From: Coptis chinensis
Taxonomy: Eukaryota > Streptophyta > Magnoliopsida > Ranunculales > Ranunculaceae
Direction of reading: 5' to 3'
DNA: 64,000 bases
NCBI GenBank assembly: GCA_015680905.1
Contig: CM027381.1
Span: 90,607,501-90,671,500, forward strand
A program made the position numbers and the translations under genes. This document shows, in pieces, positions 46,780 to 58,425 of this stretch; the first letter of the stretch is position 1, and each line of letters opens with the position of its first letter. The notes under the pieces are model-generated. The model saw nothing but the letters and a program-made list of their open reading frames with translations. It did not search any database and had not been told where the DNA came from.

Positions 46780-49771
46780 GCTACACCTTGACACTCAAGG
46801 ATGTAAAACATGTCCCTGACATACGATTAAGCCTAATTTCAGCTGGGAAATTAGATGACGATGGCTTTGTAAACTCGTTTGGTAACGGGGCATGGAACCG
46901 AAAGCAGAGGTTCCATCAGAGCGGCCGGAAGAAAAACTTGCTCTTTTACAAAATACAGGCTAGTTTGTGTAAAGCAGAAGTGAATGCGGCAGAAGAAGAA
47001 GCTTCCTCCGAACTATGGCACAAGAGACTGTGTCATATAGGCATAAAAGGGATGGAAGTTCTTGCTAAGCAAAAGGCCTTGCCAGACATCAAAGGTACAC
47101 ATTTAAATACATGTACTCATTGTTTGGTAGGAAAGCAACACGAGTGTCTTTCCAAAGATTCCCGTCTCACAGAAAGGACATTGTCCTTGAACTAGTGCAC
47201 ACAGACTTATGTGGTCCTATAAAAGTGAAGTCCCACGGGGGAGCTTCATACTTCGTGACCTTCATTGATGATGCATCAAGAAAGATATGGGCCTATAGTC
47301 TGAAGACCAAGGATGAAGTACTTGGCGTGTTTAAGAAATTCCATAGCATGGTAGAAAGAGAGACTGGGAAGTTGTTGAAGTGTATTCCCTCAGATAATGG
47401 GGGTGAGTACATTGGGCAGTTTGAAGAGTATTGCCAGAGTCATAGGATTCGTTATGAGCAGACCGTTCCCAAGACACCGCAATAGAATGGAATAGCAGAG
47501 AGAATGAACCGTACCATTGTAGATAGGATGAGATGTATGCTATCTCACTCTAAGCTACCTAGAACCTACTGGATAGAAGCAATGCGTACAACCATGCATG
47601 TGATCAATCTATCGCCGTCAAAGCCTCTGAATAGTGATTATCCAGAGAGAGTATGGTCAGGTAGAGATGTTGATTATGGATACTTGAGGGTATTTGGGTG
47701 CAGGGCATTTGTGCATATTCTGAAGGATGAGATATCCAAGTTTGATGACAAAGCCAAGCAGTGCATTTTTCTGGGTTATGGAGATGAAAAGTTTGGTTAC
47801 AAACTCTATGATCCGATTAACAAGAAGGTAATCCAAAGTCGAGATGTTGTGTTCTTGGAAGACCAAACCATAGCAGACTTTGAGGAGGGTGAGAAGCTAC
47901 ATGCTTTCACCAATGATCTTGTTGATTCAGAACCAGAAGTTCCTACTGTGAAACGTGCAGAAGGCATTGAGAATGCAGAGAACCATGAGCTTGAAGCTCA
48001 TGATGAGAATCCTATTGCTCATGATGGGATAAAACCTATTGGTATAGAAGATGCAGATGAGATGCATGAACCACCACCAGAGCAAGCAGAAGTGCATTCT
48101 CTTGAGGCACTAACAGATGGGGCAAGGAGGTCAGAGAGAGAGAGACTAGCTTTTAACTGCATCCACCACATATATGTGCGTCTTCTACTATCGGATGGTG
48201 GAGAACTTATGTACTATCAAGAGGCACTTGAAGGTACGACAAAAAGAAAAGTGGTTGAAGGTCATGCATGACGAGATGGATTATTTGCATAAGAATCACA
48301 CTTATGAGTTAGTTGAGAAACAGCAAGAACGAAAAATTCTCAAGAATAAGTGGATATACAAAGTCAAGCATGAGGAGAACAATCCTCACCCAAGGCACAA
48401 AACTCGCCTTGTTGTGAAGGAATTCGGTCAAAGAAAAGGGATTGACTTTGATGAGATTTTCTCTCCTATAGTGAAGATGACTTCTATCCGAGTGGTATTG
48501 GGTATGACCACAAGTATGACCCTAGAGGTTGAGCAGCTAGATGTGAAGATAGCTTTTCTTCATAGAGACCTTGAAAAAGATGTCTACATGGACCAGCCAG
48601 AGGGGTTTGAGGTCAAAGGCAAGGAGCACCTAGTATGCAAGCTGATAAAGAGCTTGTATGGGTTGAAGCAAGCACCGAGGCAAATGGTACATAAAGTTTG
48701 ATTCATTTACGGGCGGCAAAGGATACAAGAAGTCCGCTTCGATCATCATTGTGTGTTTGTTCGAGAGATTTCCAAATGGGGATTTTCATAGTGCTATTGC
48801 CAGATATGGATGATATGTTGATAGTTGGCCCAAACATCAACAAGATATCCAAGCTGAAGAAAGACTCGAGTAAATCCTTTGAGATGAAGGATTTGGGTCA
48901 AGCAAAGCAAATACTTGGGGATCTGGATCACTCGTGATAGAAAGAGTGGGAAGTTGTGGCTTTCTTAAGAAAGCTACATCGGAAGCGTGTTGAAGAGATT
49001 CAACATGGATCGCTGCCTACCGGTTGTTATCCGGGTGGCGGTTCATGATGACCAAAGAGATGTGTCCAAAGGGGGAGCATGAGCAGAGTCGGATGAAAAA
49101 GATTCCTTATGCATTTGTAGTAAAAATTTGATGTACGCGAATGGTGTGTACAAGACCCGGATATTGCTTTTCGCCGTTGGCGTTGTAAAGCCCGTCACAA
49201 ACCGGAGAAAGAGCATTAAGAAGGTGTTAAGTGAATATTGAGATATCTCAAGGGCACTTCCAAATCGTGTTTGTGCTTTGGTGGAAGTAAGCCCTTACTT
49301 GAAGGCTACACTGATGCAGACATGGCAAGTGATGTTGACTCGATGAAGTCTACCTCCGGTTATCTTGTTACTTTTGCAAGGGGAGCAGTTTCTTGGCAAT
49401 CAAAGTTGCAAAAGTGTGTTGCTCTCTCCACTACAGAAGCCGAATATATTGCAGTCACTGAGTGTTGCAAAGAGTTGCTATGGATGAAGAGGTTATTCGA
49501 TGAACTAGGGCTAAAGCAGAAACAATTTGTAGTTCTATGTGACAGTCAGAGCGCCATCCATTTGAGCAAGAATCCGAATTTTAATTCTAGATCCAAGCAC
49601 ATACACGTGCGTTATCATTGGATTAGAGAAGTACTCGAAGACAAGCATTTGTGTATCGAGAAGATCCATACTGACAAGAACGGGTCGGATATGATGACCA
49701 AAGTCTTACCAAAAGGTAAGTTTGATGTTTGTTGTGATATTGCCGGAATGGCCGCACTCTCCTCCTATTGA
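46780..49771 (+). pseudogene. Copia pol remnant: protease, integrase, RT, RNase H
   Basis: Protease flank VKHVPDIRLSLISAGKLD (46801 on) is followed by the pre-integrase zinc-binding ELWHKRLCHIGIKGM...CTHCLVGKQ. The integrase core LVHTDLCGPIKVKSHGG and IPSDNGGEYIGQFEEYC is interrupted by a stop (tag, 47483-47485) in PKTPQ-NGIAERMNRT. RT motifs are NKWIYKVKHEE, EIFSPIVKMTSIRVVLGM, QLDVKIAFLHRDLEKDVYMD and a damaged active-site box DMDDMLIVG near 48805, where family members have YxDD. RNase H contains GYTDADMASDVDSMKSTSGY and ALSTTEAEYIAVTECCKELL. Between about 48940 and 49230 the frame is scrambled. Confidence 0.92.
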
Positions 49772-49807
49772 TTTGGAAATTGCATGGAGGTATCCCCCTC
49801 ACTGTTT

Positions 49808-49820
49808 GGGAGGGGGAGAT
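49808..49820 (+). promoter_or_regulatory. Polypurine tract of the copia element
   Basis: gggagggggagat, directly before the 3' LTR. Confidence 0.88.
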
Positions 49821-50448
49821 TGTTGGCTTTATCCCTCACATGAGGAGGAAAGGATTTTATTCTACGTGGAAATGTCAGAGCACGACCCACGTCCAGATTG
49901 GTTTCGCTGGCCAGCGACCGCCACCATGCCGTAAGACCTCCCACTTTTAGCGACGACTGGGCCAGATTTGATCTTGACCCGAGCGTGACCCGCGCCCAAG
50001 TCTAATTTCGTGGGCTTCGCTACAGTAACCGCGAAATTTGTTTTTTCCTATAAAAACAAAATCAAGGTTTTGGAAAACGAGGACTAATGCAAGCAAACAA
50101 CCAGAAAGAGAAAACCCAATCTTGAAAACTATCAAGATTGAGAGAGATAACTCTATAAAGAGATAAGAGTGATCTAGTAAGGTGAGAGATTGTAATCTTC
50201 CTTCCCACTTTATAAAGAATTAGCTCTTGTGGAAGTAGGCATCATTGGCCGAACTACGATATATCTTTATGTTGTGGTTTGTTTTTACTGCTTTACATTA
50301 TTATTTGTTGTTAATAGTTGTTTAGCGAGTTGGGAATGTTAGTATAGGTTGTAGTTGATATTTAGAATTTGTCTGGAGTTGAATTGTGTTCAAATACAAG
50401 TTATCTGTGTAGTGGGAGAATCGATTGACATTAGTATAAACCCCAACA
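49821..50448 (+). repeat. 3' LTR of the copia element
   Basis: 628 bp, TGTTGGCTTTATCCC to CCCCAACA. The region around 50046-50058 (ctataaaaacaaa) holds the likely TATA box; the same motif occurs in the 5' LTR at 45165. Confidence 0.93.
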
Positions 50449-51680
50449 TATGCATCACGAACGCAGCAAGCGTTCACACTTCACAATGCCAGTACGTTGA
50501 GATTTGAGAGGGTTGTCCTTGTTATATATCTAGTAGGGCTCCTATCTAGTAGCTGGCCTTATATTGAGTTTGCACTGGCCATAGACTCTCGAACTAACTC
50601 ATAATGTGGTCCAATGTCTTGTTAAATTGAGAGTTGCAATGCAATGGTGGCCCTGTGTGTCTGTGGTCCTTCACAAGAAAAGAATGCACATGGCAATGGA
50701 CTTATTGGAAGGAAAGTTCCACTACGTCGTACTTAAATGTTTCCAAATTTCCACTTTCTGAAAATTGAAAGTGTGAATGAGCTTCATGAGCTGTTCCAAG
50801 TTTCAACTTACAACTTAGAAGTGTCTGTTTGTGTTGGGAGTACTTGGGGACCCAAATTAAACCTAATTTAGTTGGCCTATGCTATGTGCATAGGCACCGC
50901 CACTTGAGGCACTTGCAAGTTGCAACACAGTCTGCTTACTTCATCTCTAATATATGAAACATCAACTACATACTTCCCCCACCACACAGAAAGACGAGTG
51001 ATTCTAGGGTGTCTAGGTTTATAGTTGGCCTGGCACTCTGGCCTCACTGATCCTAAATGAATAAACATATATAGCTATATAATAAAGAATACATTCTTGC
51101 TCAAATAGTATATATAACTCTATGATTTAATTACTTAAGATAATATTATTTCCACAGATGTTATATTTCCCTAAAGTCAGCTGGTAGTGATCTTTTTCAT
51201 GAAGTGCTTGTCCTCTTTCTTACCCAACTTTAATAAACTTTAAGATCGATGTTATTCTATCTTGAATTTGGTTTGAAATGAGTGCATGATCTATAAGTTG
51301 ATGTTTAGGGCAACACATGCCTGATGAATATAATTTGATGTTTGTCCTCATAGACTCATAATAAAAATTTGATTCTCATCAGCATCAATTTTATCATACG
51401 TTTTCAATCAAATTAGGCAAATAATAAGCAACAAGTGGTATACATCAACATAGTTTATGAATGATTTAGCTTGTTCCAAGCAGGTTTATCATTAGTTGAC
51501 CCTACTTTCCTAGAAACGGACTACAAAATTTGTGATCAATTTTTCGATTGTGTACATCATGTATTTATGTTTCCATTCGTCAGTCTCTATTCCATACCAA
51601 ACAGTAGGCATCGCAATTGACGTGGTCACTAAGTAGTTGTTCGCTTGTTCTGTTGTTCAATACATTACCACATATATATA
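50449..51680. repeat. Segmental duplicate copy B, right part
   Basis: This continues the match to copy A after the copia element: gtggtccaatgtc (50599), ggccctgtgtgtctgtggtcc (50648), cccaaattaaacctaattta (50849) with cataggcaccgcc (50888), and ttgacgtggtcactaagtag (51616). Most of A 39390-39780 is represented. Confidence 0.7.
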
Positions 51681-51940
51681 GATCCTTGATATTCAGATAT
51701 TAGCACCTGATATGATTGATTCAGTCAAATCCAGTTCCAAACTCGAGGAATAAAGAAACATATCATGTCAAGTTAATATTGTGGCCACCTCAAGTTTATC
51801 TGTGAGGGTATGATACAATTATGTAGCCTATGATAATGGACAATTGAATATGAAGAACAACAAGTTTATAAAACCCACAATCTCCAGAGAGAGTAACTCT
51901 ATTCCTTAGTTGCGAACCAATAAAAGCAGAGCAGATGAGG

Positions 51941-52026
51941 TATAGTCGATCACCCTATTGAGCGCCCATAATGCTCACCATATTGAGCGCCCATAATGCC
52001 GGCCGGTGAGGCGGTGATCGACTATA
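51941..52026. repeat. Perfect 14-bp inverted repeat enclosing two 25-bp tandem units
   Basis: TATAGTCGATCACC (51941-51954) and GGTGATCGACTATA (52013-52026) are exact complements. The loop holds two copies of the unit attgagcgcccataatgc (51956 on and 51982 on), then gccggccggtgagg. It carries no coding sequence. Confidence 0.9.
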
Positions 52027-52149
52027 TAACTTCTCTTGTATTATCTTTTATTTGTCAACCTGTAAGTATTAACAAGTTCTCCCCTACCAGTTTACCACAT
52101 TGCCTAACGAACTGCATGCCATGAGGATACACTTAAGAAATTCTTGTTT

Positions 52150-53475
52150 GATCAAAATAGAAACCAGGATGTTATTAATTAAATAGACGGCACGAATGCA
52201 TTGTCGCCTTCATACCTACCGTAAACTCATTTTTTTTTGAATAATTTGATTCATGAGAGAAATGGCATATGCAGATCAAGTCCTGTTCTTTATCCTTAAT
52301 TATACTTCTATGGTTTTGGTTTTTCCTAAAAGACAATGAAGAAGAGCACAACGATAATGATAATTCGTAGCCGGATATGCACAACTTGAGTTCACATTGC
52401 CAGCTGATGCAAGGGTCCCTGTTATTATGGAGTGTAATGGTTCTATATAGATGGCTACAGGGTGGTTATGCATTGGCTAAACATTTGAACCCGTATTGTG
52501 GTCCAATTTTCATTTTGACATTCAGATAGGCAAATGCTACAGGTAATGAGGGTCCTCTTCTGTTTTTGTTTTTGGTAAAGAGGGTCCTCTTTCGCTGTAG
52601 TTCTTTCGGTGAGTGAGTTCTGCAAATAATACCCTTGGATATTTGTGGAAGAATTCTCTCTCCCGGCCAGAGACACAAAACTTGTCCAATGTTCCTCTTT
52701 TTAGAGATGAATTTGGAGTCAAGTACTTTTTTTTTTGCTAACCGGGTGTCCGGGCCGCTTACGCGCACCTCGACTATTCTCGGTTGGAAATTCGACTGGG
52801 TATTGGATATCTTCTCGTCAGTGGCCTTGAGGAGAATCGAACTAGTGACCATTTGAGTCAAATACTTATTACTGTTATTAGTTATTAGTTGTATGTTCTT
52901 GAATGTGTTGGGGATCCAAACCAAGCCAAACTAAACCTATGGTGACCTAGGTTCTTCAGTTTTTACAAAAGTTTTAACATATGTGCAAGGAAAATGGGCC
53001 AAGGTCACGTCCTTAGTGAAATCAAGGAGGGGACATCTCATTTCATGACATTATTACACAACCACACCTCAAAACAAATATATAGCCGCGCATCCCTTAG
53101 CTACACACTGCCATCGGAGTTGCAGGTGCGTCTTTCACTTGGGCGAGCTTCTATTTGCAATTTCTGAAGTGGACCTCCAATTAGCTAGCTCCAGACTGAA
53201 GTCGAAAGATATCTTTAATCAGCGACGCTCGTGTTCTTTGGTCAATCATTCATTCCCACTTGTTATTTCATACACGACCTACCATAAAGTGTAGTCCTAG
53301 ACTCGTGTGTGTATATGCTACAGAGTAATGAACCTTAATTGCATGAATTTTTTAGTTTGTCACTTAAATAGCTCTATAGCAAAAGCTCTGAGCACCACAA
53401 TTAGCAATTTACGTGGTCGCCTATGGCACAAGTACTTGTTCTGTTCTTTGACCACACATTTTCATCTCAAAATGT
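52150..53475. repeat. Segmental duplicate copy C
   Basis: Anchors in the same order as A and B: cacgaatgcattgtcgcc (52191), gtccctgttattatggag (52416), gtattgtggtccaat (52493), ccaaactaaacctatgg (52926), and tttacgtggtcgcctatggc (53409) with gttctgttctttgaccaca (53438). It is the most degraded copy and carries a SINE insertion. Confidence 0.58.
52720..52862 (-). mobile_element. SINE fragment, Au-like, 5'-truncated
   Basis: The minus strand reads GGTCACTAGTTCGATTCTCC (tRNA-type box B), then the ggccactgacgagaagat tract and GAGGTGCGCGTAAGCGGCCC with a CGGACACCCGGTTAGC end and an A-tail (plus-strand T run at 52728-52737). This order is that of Au-type tRNA-derived SINEs. Box A is missing. Confidence 0.65.
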
Positions 53476-53539
53476 TGTGGTAGTGTTTTCAGCTTATTCT
53501 TTTGTTATGTCTTGGGTACCTGAAACATTGCTAAGAGTA

Positions 53540-53990
53540 CCGTTTGACAATTAAAACTGGAAACTAATCAAGAATAGAATGGAGTTGGAAACCATTAGAA
53601 TGGAATCCACTATAATAGAATTCGATTCCAACTTACAAAATGTGTGTTTGTCAAACATTTATAAATCATCAGAATTCAATTTCTACTTAAATTTTTGTGT
53701 TTGGTTATCATATATAATCCTCTAATAGACTCCAACTTTTAGTTTATTTCATTTCATTTTTATTTTTATTTTTATTTTCATTTTTGATTAGAAATAAGAA
53801 ATCATTCCCATTGTCTAAAATTCCATTGGATTAACAGGGGTCTCTTAAAGACTTAATAAAAAGAGTTGGAATCTGTTTAGAATCCAATTCTATTGGATTC
53901 CATGCCTCCCAAACAAGCCAAAAGTGGATAGTCCACAAAAAATTCTAGTTAATTCCACTCCTCAAATCCAATTCTTGGTAAACAAACATA
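53540..53990. mobile_element. Possible MITE, GTTTG-ended
   Basis: Inverted similarity between gagtaccgtttgacaa and ttggtaaacaaacat, with inner tracts ggaatccactataatagaat and gaatccaattctattggatt. The TSD is not clear. Confidence 0.4.
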
Positions 53991-54410
53991 ATATATATAT
54001 ATATGTACACACTTAAAATGGCCTTAAAATAAGTACCAAACTAAGTACCAAATCTAAAACAATCCACAATTTCACCTACAAAATGAATTAAAACCTAATT
54101 TTTTGTGGATATGATCTACTGACCATAAAAACTTGTTTGATACCCTCTAACTTAGATAAAAATTGTTGTCCATTTTGAAAAAAATATAAAACCGTCAAGA
54201 AATGTCTAGTTTTTGCAATCATTTTTTGCCAATGTTAAAAATTGTCAAACGAGTTGAATTTTTGTAGAGATATTATTTGTGGTTAATAGATCATATCTAC
54301 AAAAGATTAGGTTTTAAATCATTTTGTAGGTAAAGTTGTAGGTTGTTTTAGATTTGGTCCTTATTTAAGGTCTTTATAAGAGCCGGGCTTATATATATAT
54401 ATATATATAG
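53991..54410. mobile_element. Long-hairpin MITE E3
   Basis: A palindromic element. The left arm taccaaatctaaaacaatcc pairs with ggttgttttagatttggtcc, and the outer parts run into ATAT. The inner tract gaattaaaacctaat, then ttttgtggatatgatcta, is shared with E4 and E1. Confidence 0.7.
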
Positions 54411-54416
54411 TTCGGG

Positions 54417-54467
<51 letters not shown>
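54391..54467. repeat. (AT)n microsatellites
   Basis: Two AT runs (54391-54408 and 54418-54467) split by agttcgggc. Confidence 0.93.
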
Positions 54468-54470
<3 letters not shown>

Positions 54471-54475
54471 TAAGT

Positions 54476-54596
54476 TTTTTTTTTGGGCAAACCTATTTTA
54501 AATGAGATCAGTAACTCTTTGATGCTAGCGGGGTTCGACCCCCGGACCTTTGGTATCATCACCCAAAAGTTTTACAAAAAAAAAAAAAAAAAAAAA
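54476..54596. mobile_element. Probable SINE with A-tail
   Basis: The sequence gcggggttcgacccccggac has the box B pattern of tRNA-derived SINEs. It is bordered by a T run (54474-54484) and by 22 A (54575-54596). Box A is not evident. Confidence 0.45.
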
Positions 54597-54956
54597 ACTT
54601 AAGTAAACTTAAGATAACTACGTAAGTAAAACTTCACTTATAAAATGAATTAAAACCTAATTTTAGGTGGTTAAGAAACACTCACCATAAAGATCATCTT
54701 CACGAATTTTCAACTCATTTGGAAACCTCTAACATAGATAAAAATTGTTGTTATCTTTAAAAAGAAATCTAACAACGGTCCAAAAATGTCGAGTTTTTGC
54801 AATTATTTTTTGCCAATGTTAGAGATTTCCAAATGAGCTGAAATTTTATAGAGATGGTCTTTATAATGAGTATATCATATCCACAAAACGTTGGAGTTGA
54901 ATTCATTTTCTAGGTGAAATTTTACCTACGTACTTATTTTAAGTTAACTTTTCTAG
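54597..54956. mobile_element. Long-hairpin MITE E4
   Basis: A palindromic element with ends acttaagtaaacttaagata and, inverted, aagttaacttaaaataagta. The centre holds aacggtccaaaaatgtcgag then tttttgcaattattttttgc, shared with E3, and a related core is in E1. Confidence 0.72.
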
Positions 54957-55240
54957 TCAATATTAATTAGGATACTTTGTGATTTGTATATATCACAGAT
55001 TCATAGTTATCATTACAACTATGCTCGTGGGTGTAAATTTTTGCTTAATTTGCTTTCTTTTAGTTTTCAAGTGGTGGAAACACACTAAAAATTACGTTGT
55101 TGCATTAGTTAAACCAAAATTGAGATCCAAGGCACTCAAACGCCGGATTTGAGACTATGAGTATATCTCAAGTCTCAACATACAACCTAAAAATATAAGC
55201 AAACTGGGATGTATTGATCTACAGTCGCCCTGCGGATGTA

Positions 55241-55660
55241 TTGATCTACAGTTGGTCTGAGTAGAGACATGCATGTGTTGATGTAACTGGAGTCTCCCTA
55301 TTGGTAGAGCTTGGGAATTGAGTCTTTAAGGTAGGAGAAACGGCCAATAGAGCAGCGGCAGGAAAAATTAAGAAACACGAGAAAGCTTGTAGAGCTAACA
55401 GTATTGTTTCATTCTGTTCAGTTTTGATACTTTTGGTTTCTTGGCACAACAATCTACTGAGCTCTTTAAGAGATTGTAGAAAGTTATGGACTGCAACGTA
55501 ATGACAGCTGATTTTAACGAGTTTGTATTTATGAGGATAGAATTTGCCGTCCAGAAAGGACTTGCGACACAGTTTGTGCACAATTGTCCTAATTATTTGT
55601 AAAACTCGTTATCTTCATCAATAAAATTTCCACTTTATTAAAAAAAAAAAAAAAAAAAAC
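55241..55660 (+). pseudogene. Retroposed non-LTR-type C-terminal fragment with poly(A)
   Basis: Broken plus-strand frames read AAAGKIKKHEKAC, then FSFDTFGFLAQQSTELF, then VMTADFNEFVFMRIEFAVQK and GLATQFV. Plant retroelement-derived proteins end in a similar way (FDTFGFLAPEAV... and IGFAIQKG). An AATAAA signal (55620-55625) precedes a run of about 20 A (55640-55659). This fits a 5'-truncated retrocopy. Confidence 0.5.
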
Positions 55661-56099
55661 TTGTTTTTTAAACTTCATCATAAGAGTATCAATAAAAATT
55701 ATCTGTTGTTTCTTGATACTTTATAAAGTGAAATTTTGTCCCCTAAAGAAAGATAAACATCTATATTAATGTTCTATATTTCTGTGGGTGGGTTAGCTTT
55801 TCTTTACTTAAATCGAGTGTTTGTTGAAACCTGCCGAGGTTTGCTTTTAAATTTAATTTAGAACCCACTTGCATGAAATCAGTTCTTTATTGTAAGCATC
55901 AGAATTCAGAATCAGAAAATGATCTAAGAATTAAGAAAAAAGAAATCTTTTGCTTTTGGAGAAACTTAAAATTGCAAACCAAAATTTAATGTGTGCAACT
56001 AAACTTGTGTAGTAGACTAAGCCATAGTACAAAATATCAGGATATGGCTATATGTCCACCCATGATTTATGGATATGTACCGTGGATATATTCTTCTGT

Positions 56100-57690
56100 G
56101 TGGGGATAGTTTACATTAGGACACTTGCAAATATCGTGAATATATCTCGATATATCAACAAATATCCACAAAAATCAACAAACTGTGTGTAGATATTTTT
56201 TACTGCAAATATCGTGGATATATTACGATATATCGATAAATATCCACAAATATCAATAGTAAGACTATGCTAATGAAGCACCAATTCCATAATTTATTTC
56301 CTCTTACAAGTTAAAATCATACCCATGAAACACTCTAATTCTTAATTAGTTGTAATTTATCACTATTTTCTTGATAAAAAAGAAATAAAAAAATCATCAC
56401 CATAAAATCACCTCACCATTTTTTTTTCCGTCTCTAAAAAGTACTAATCAATTTCTTTTTCTTTAAATTGTACTAGCTATTGTTGCACTCTCGATGAGCG
56501 TCATATTTACGTGAATAAAAGAAAGAGTAAAAAAAAAAAAAAAAAACTCAAGTGTAGATACTAGCCATAATTAACGTTTTACTTTTTCCAACCAATCAAA
56601 TTAGTTTTGCTTTGTTTGAGCTTTTATTAAATGTAGATATTTTTGTATTTAATTTTTAATTTTAGCAAAAGAGAGATAGAAAAAAAAAATAAGATATATA
56701 AAAAAAAATTGATAATCTAATTCTAATATTATATACTATACTCTATTACAAATTGAATTCAAGATATAAGATACTAGCAAAAGGCACGTGCTATACGCAC
56801 ATTTGCAAGTTTGCAACTGTGTAGGCAGCTATTGTTGACTAAGTCTTAGAATAGAGTAGGGTTACATTAGGTAAATAACCATAAGATATAGGAGCAAAAA
56901 CGTCATAAAAAATAGAGAAGTGATTGAGAGATACATAAAAAAAATATTAAAATACTATTGCGGGACTGTAACTGAGGGGCGCAAATTTTAAAGTACTACC
57001 AAAAGGCATGTGTTACACGCACGCTTGCAAATTTGCAACTGTATAGGCAGCTATTGTTGACTAAGTCTTATAAAAGAGTAGGGTTATATATATTAGGTAA
57101 ATAATCAGAAAGTATAGGGGCAAAAACGTCATAAAAAATAGAAAAGTGATTGAGAGATACATAAAAAAAAATATTAAACACTATTGTGGGACTGTAGCTG
57201 AGGGGTGCGGATTTTAAAGTATTTTAGATTTTAGATTTTAGATTTCTCCACAAGGAGAGTGTGTTCCCATAAAAAAAAAACGTAAGGAGAGTGACTGATC
57301 CACAACCACGTGTGGAGGTTATAGCAGTACACATGTACTTCATCACACCAGTACTTGTAGTAAATTGAGGTGTTTGTTGGTAGCTTTTTGGGTGTAAAAA
57401 AACGAGTGTCAAAAGTGGGCATAATTACGTTTTTGCTATGCCAAAAGTAAGATAAAGTCACTTGGTTTTATTGTAAATTTGGCTAGTTTTAGGGGCATCA
57501 ATAATTTTGTTGACTAATAATACATTGAATATATCGTAGATATTTTCAATTTATCACGTTTTTATGAATTTATCGTGATATATCACGATATATCGATGAT
57601 TTTTACACATGCAAAAACCCTTTGTATATCCTTGATAATCTCGTATCATTTGTCAAATTTTCAATAGATAATGCAATATATCACGATATT
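56100..57690. repeat. Region bounded by GATATATC-rich repeats, with an inner direct duplication
   Basis: Tracts of cgatatatc/gatatatcg lie at 56130-56245 and 57530-57690. Between them a unit of about 221 bp occurs twice in tandem, about 56773-56993 and 56995-57215. Both start actagcaaaaggcacg / actaccaaaaggcatg and contain gcagctattgttgactaagtc and gattgagagatacataaaaa. It may be a non-autonomous element of unknown class. Confidence 0.6.
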
Positions 57691-57746
57691 TTGTATTATG
57701 GACTAAGCTATTAACTATTAAGAAACTGTTATTTTATCAAAACTTA

Positions 57747-58425
57747 GGTAGTTTGTTTTTTTGAGTCTCTGAATGCTGAGTGTTGGACGCTAAATGGCCC
57801 ATCCTCTGAATGTTAAATGCTGATTGCTGAAATCTTAAAAACATGTTTGTTTTCTATTAGAATAACCTAGTTCTAAAGGCTGAATATAAATCATTCGGAC
57901 AATTTTACTCATGCTATCTATTTTAAACACTAACTTGATTTTTTGTAAAGCAAAATATATATTATATTTGAAGAGGAGAGATAGATTATCGAAGAAAAGA
58001 AATGATAAAGAAATTTATTTAAAATATGCTTTTACAAATATATTTTAACGGTTTATTTTCATATTTTGTTTACTTTCAGAAAATGTATATGTAATTCTAT
58101 TTTTAACAAAGTCGATATCATTCACAAAAAAAAAATGAAAAAACTGTGACGCCAACATCAAATTTTGAAGAACCTATTTTGAAGTCATAAAAGTCCAGGT
58201 AAGAAAATAGACGGGTTCTTGAAATTGGATTCTTAAGAAAGAACAAGAAGAACTTCTTCATTTCAAGTATTAGAATTCAGCATTCAAGAAAATTTTTAGT
58301 GTCACTGAATGCTTAAACTACTTAAAAAAAACAAACAAGTTTTGAACATCTGAATGTTTAAAATTTAAGTTTAAGAGACTCTAAAATACTGAATTCAAAA
58401 AAAAACAAACAACCTTTAACCCTTA
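57747..58425. mobile_element. Probable TIR element, GGTAGTTTGTTTTTTT type
   Basis: The left end ggtagtttgtttttttgag and the right end (inverse ggttgtttgtttttttttga) are inverted. Inner tracts ctgaatgctgagtg and cactgaatgcttaa are also inverted. It is non-coding and the TSD is not resolved. Confidence 0.55.

Larger units (their letters stand above)
44252..50448 (+). mobile_element. Ty1/copia LTR retrotransposon, full length but inactive
   Basis: The LTRs start TGTTGG and end CCAACA. The 5-bp TSD tatgc is perfect (44247-44251 and 50449-50453). The primer binding site tggtatcagagcc (45595-45607) is complementary to initiator Met-tRNA. The polypurine tract gggagggggagat lies at 49808-49820. The order gag, protease, integrase, reverse transcriptase, RNase H is that of Ty1/copia, resembling the Tnt1/Tork side. 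All coding parts carry stops or frameshifts. The 5' LTR is much longer than the 3' LTR because of a later insertion. Confidence 0.95.

Noticed and set aside
47657-47866. Minus-strand frame inside the copia element
   Set aside because: It is the antisense of the integrase C-terminal region.
52466-52924. A 152-residue minus-strand frame
   Set aside because: Its readable part is Au-like SINE sequence (GTCACTAGTTCGATTC), not a protein family.
54515-54545. A tRNA gene suggested by ggggttcgaccccc
   Set aside because: There is no cloverleaf or box A; T and A runs at both sides point to a SINE.
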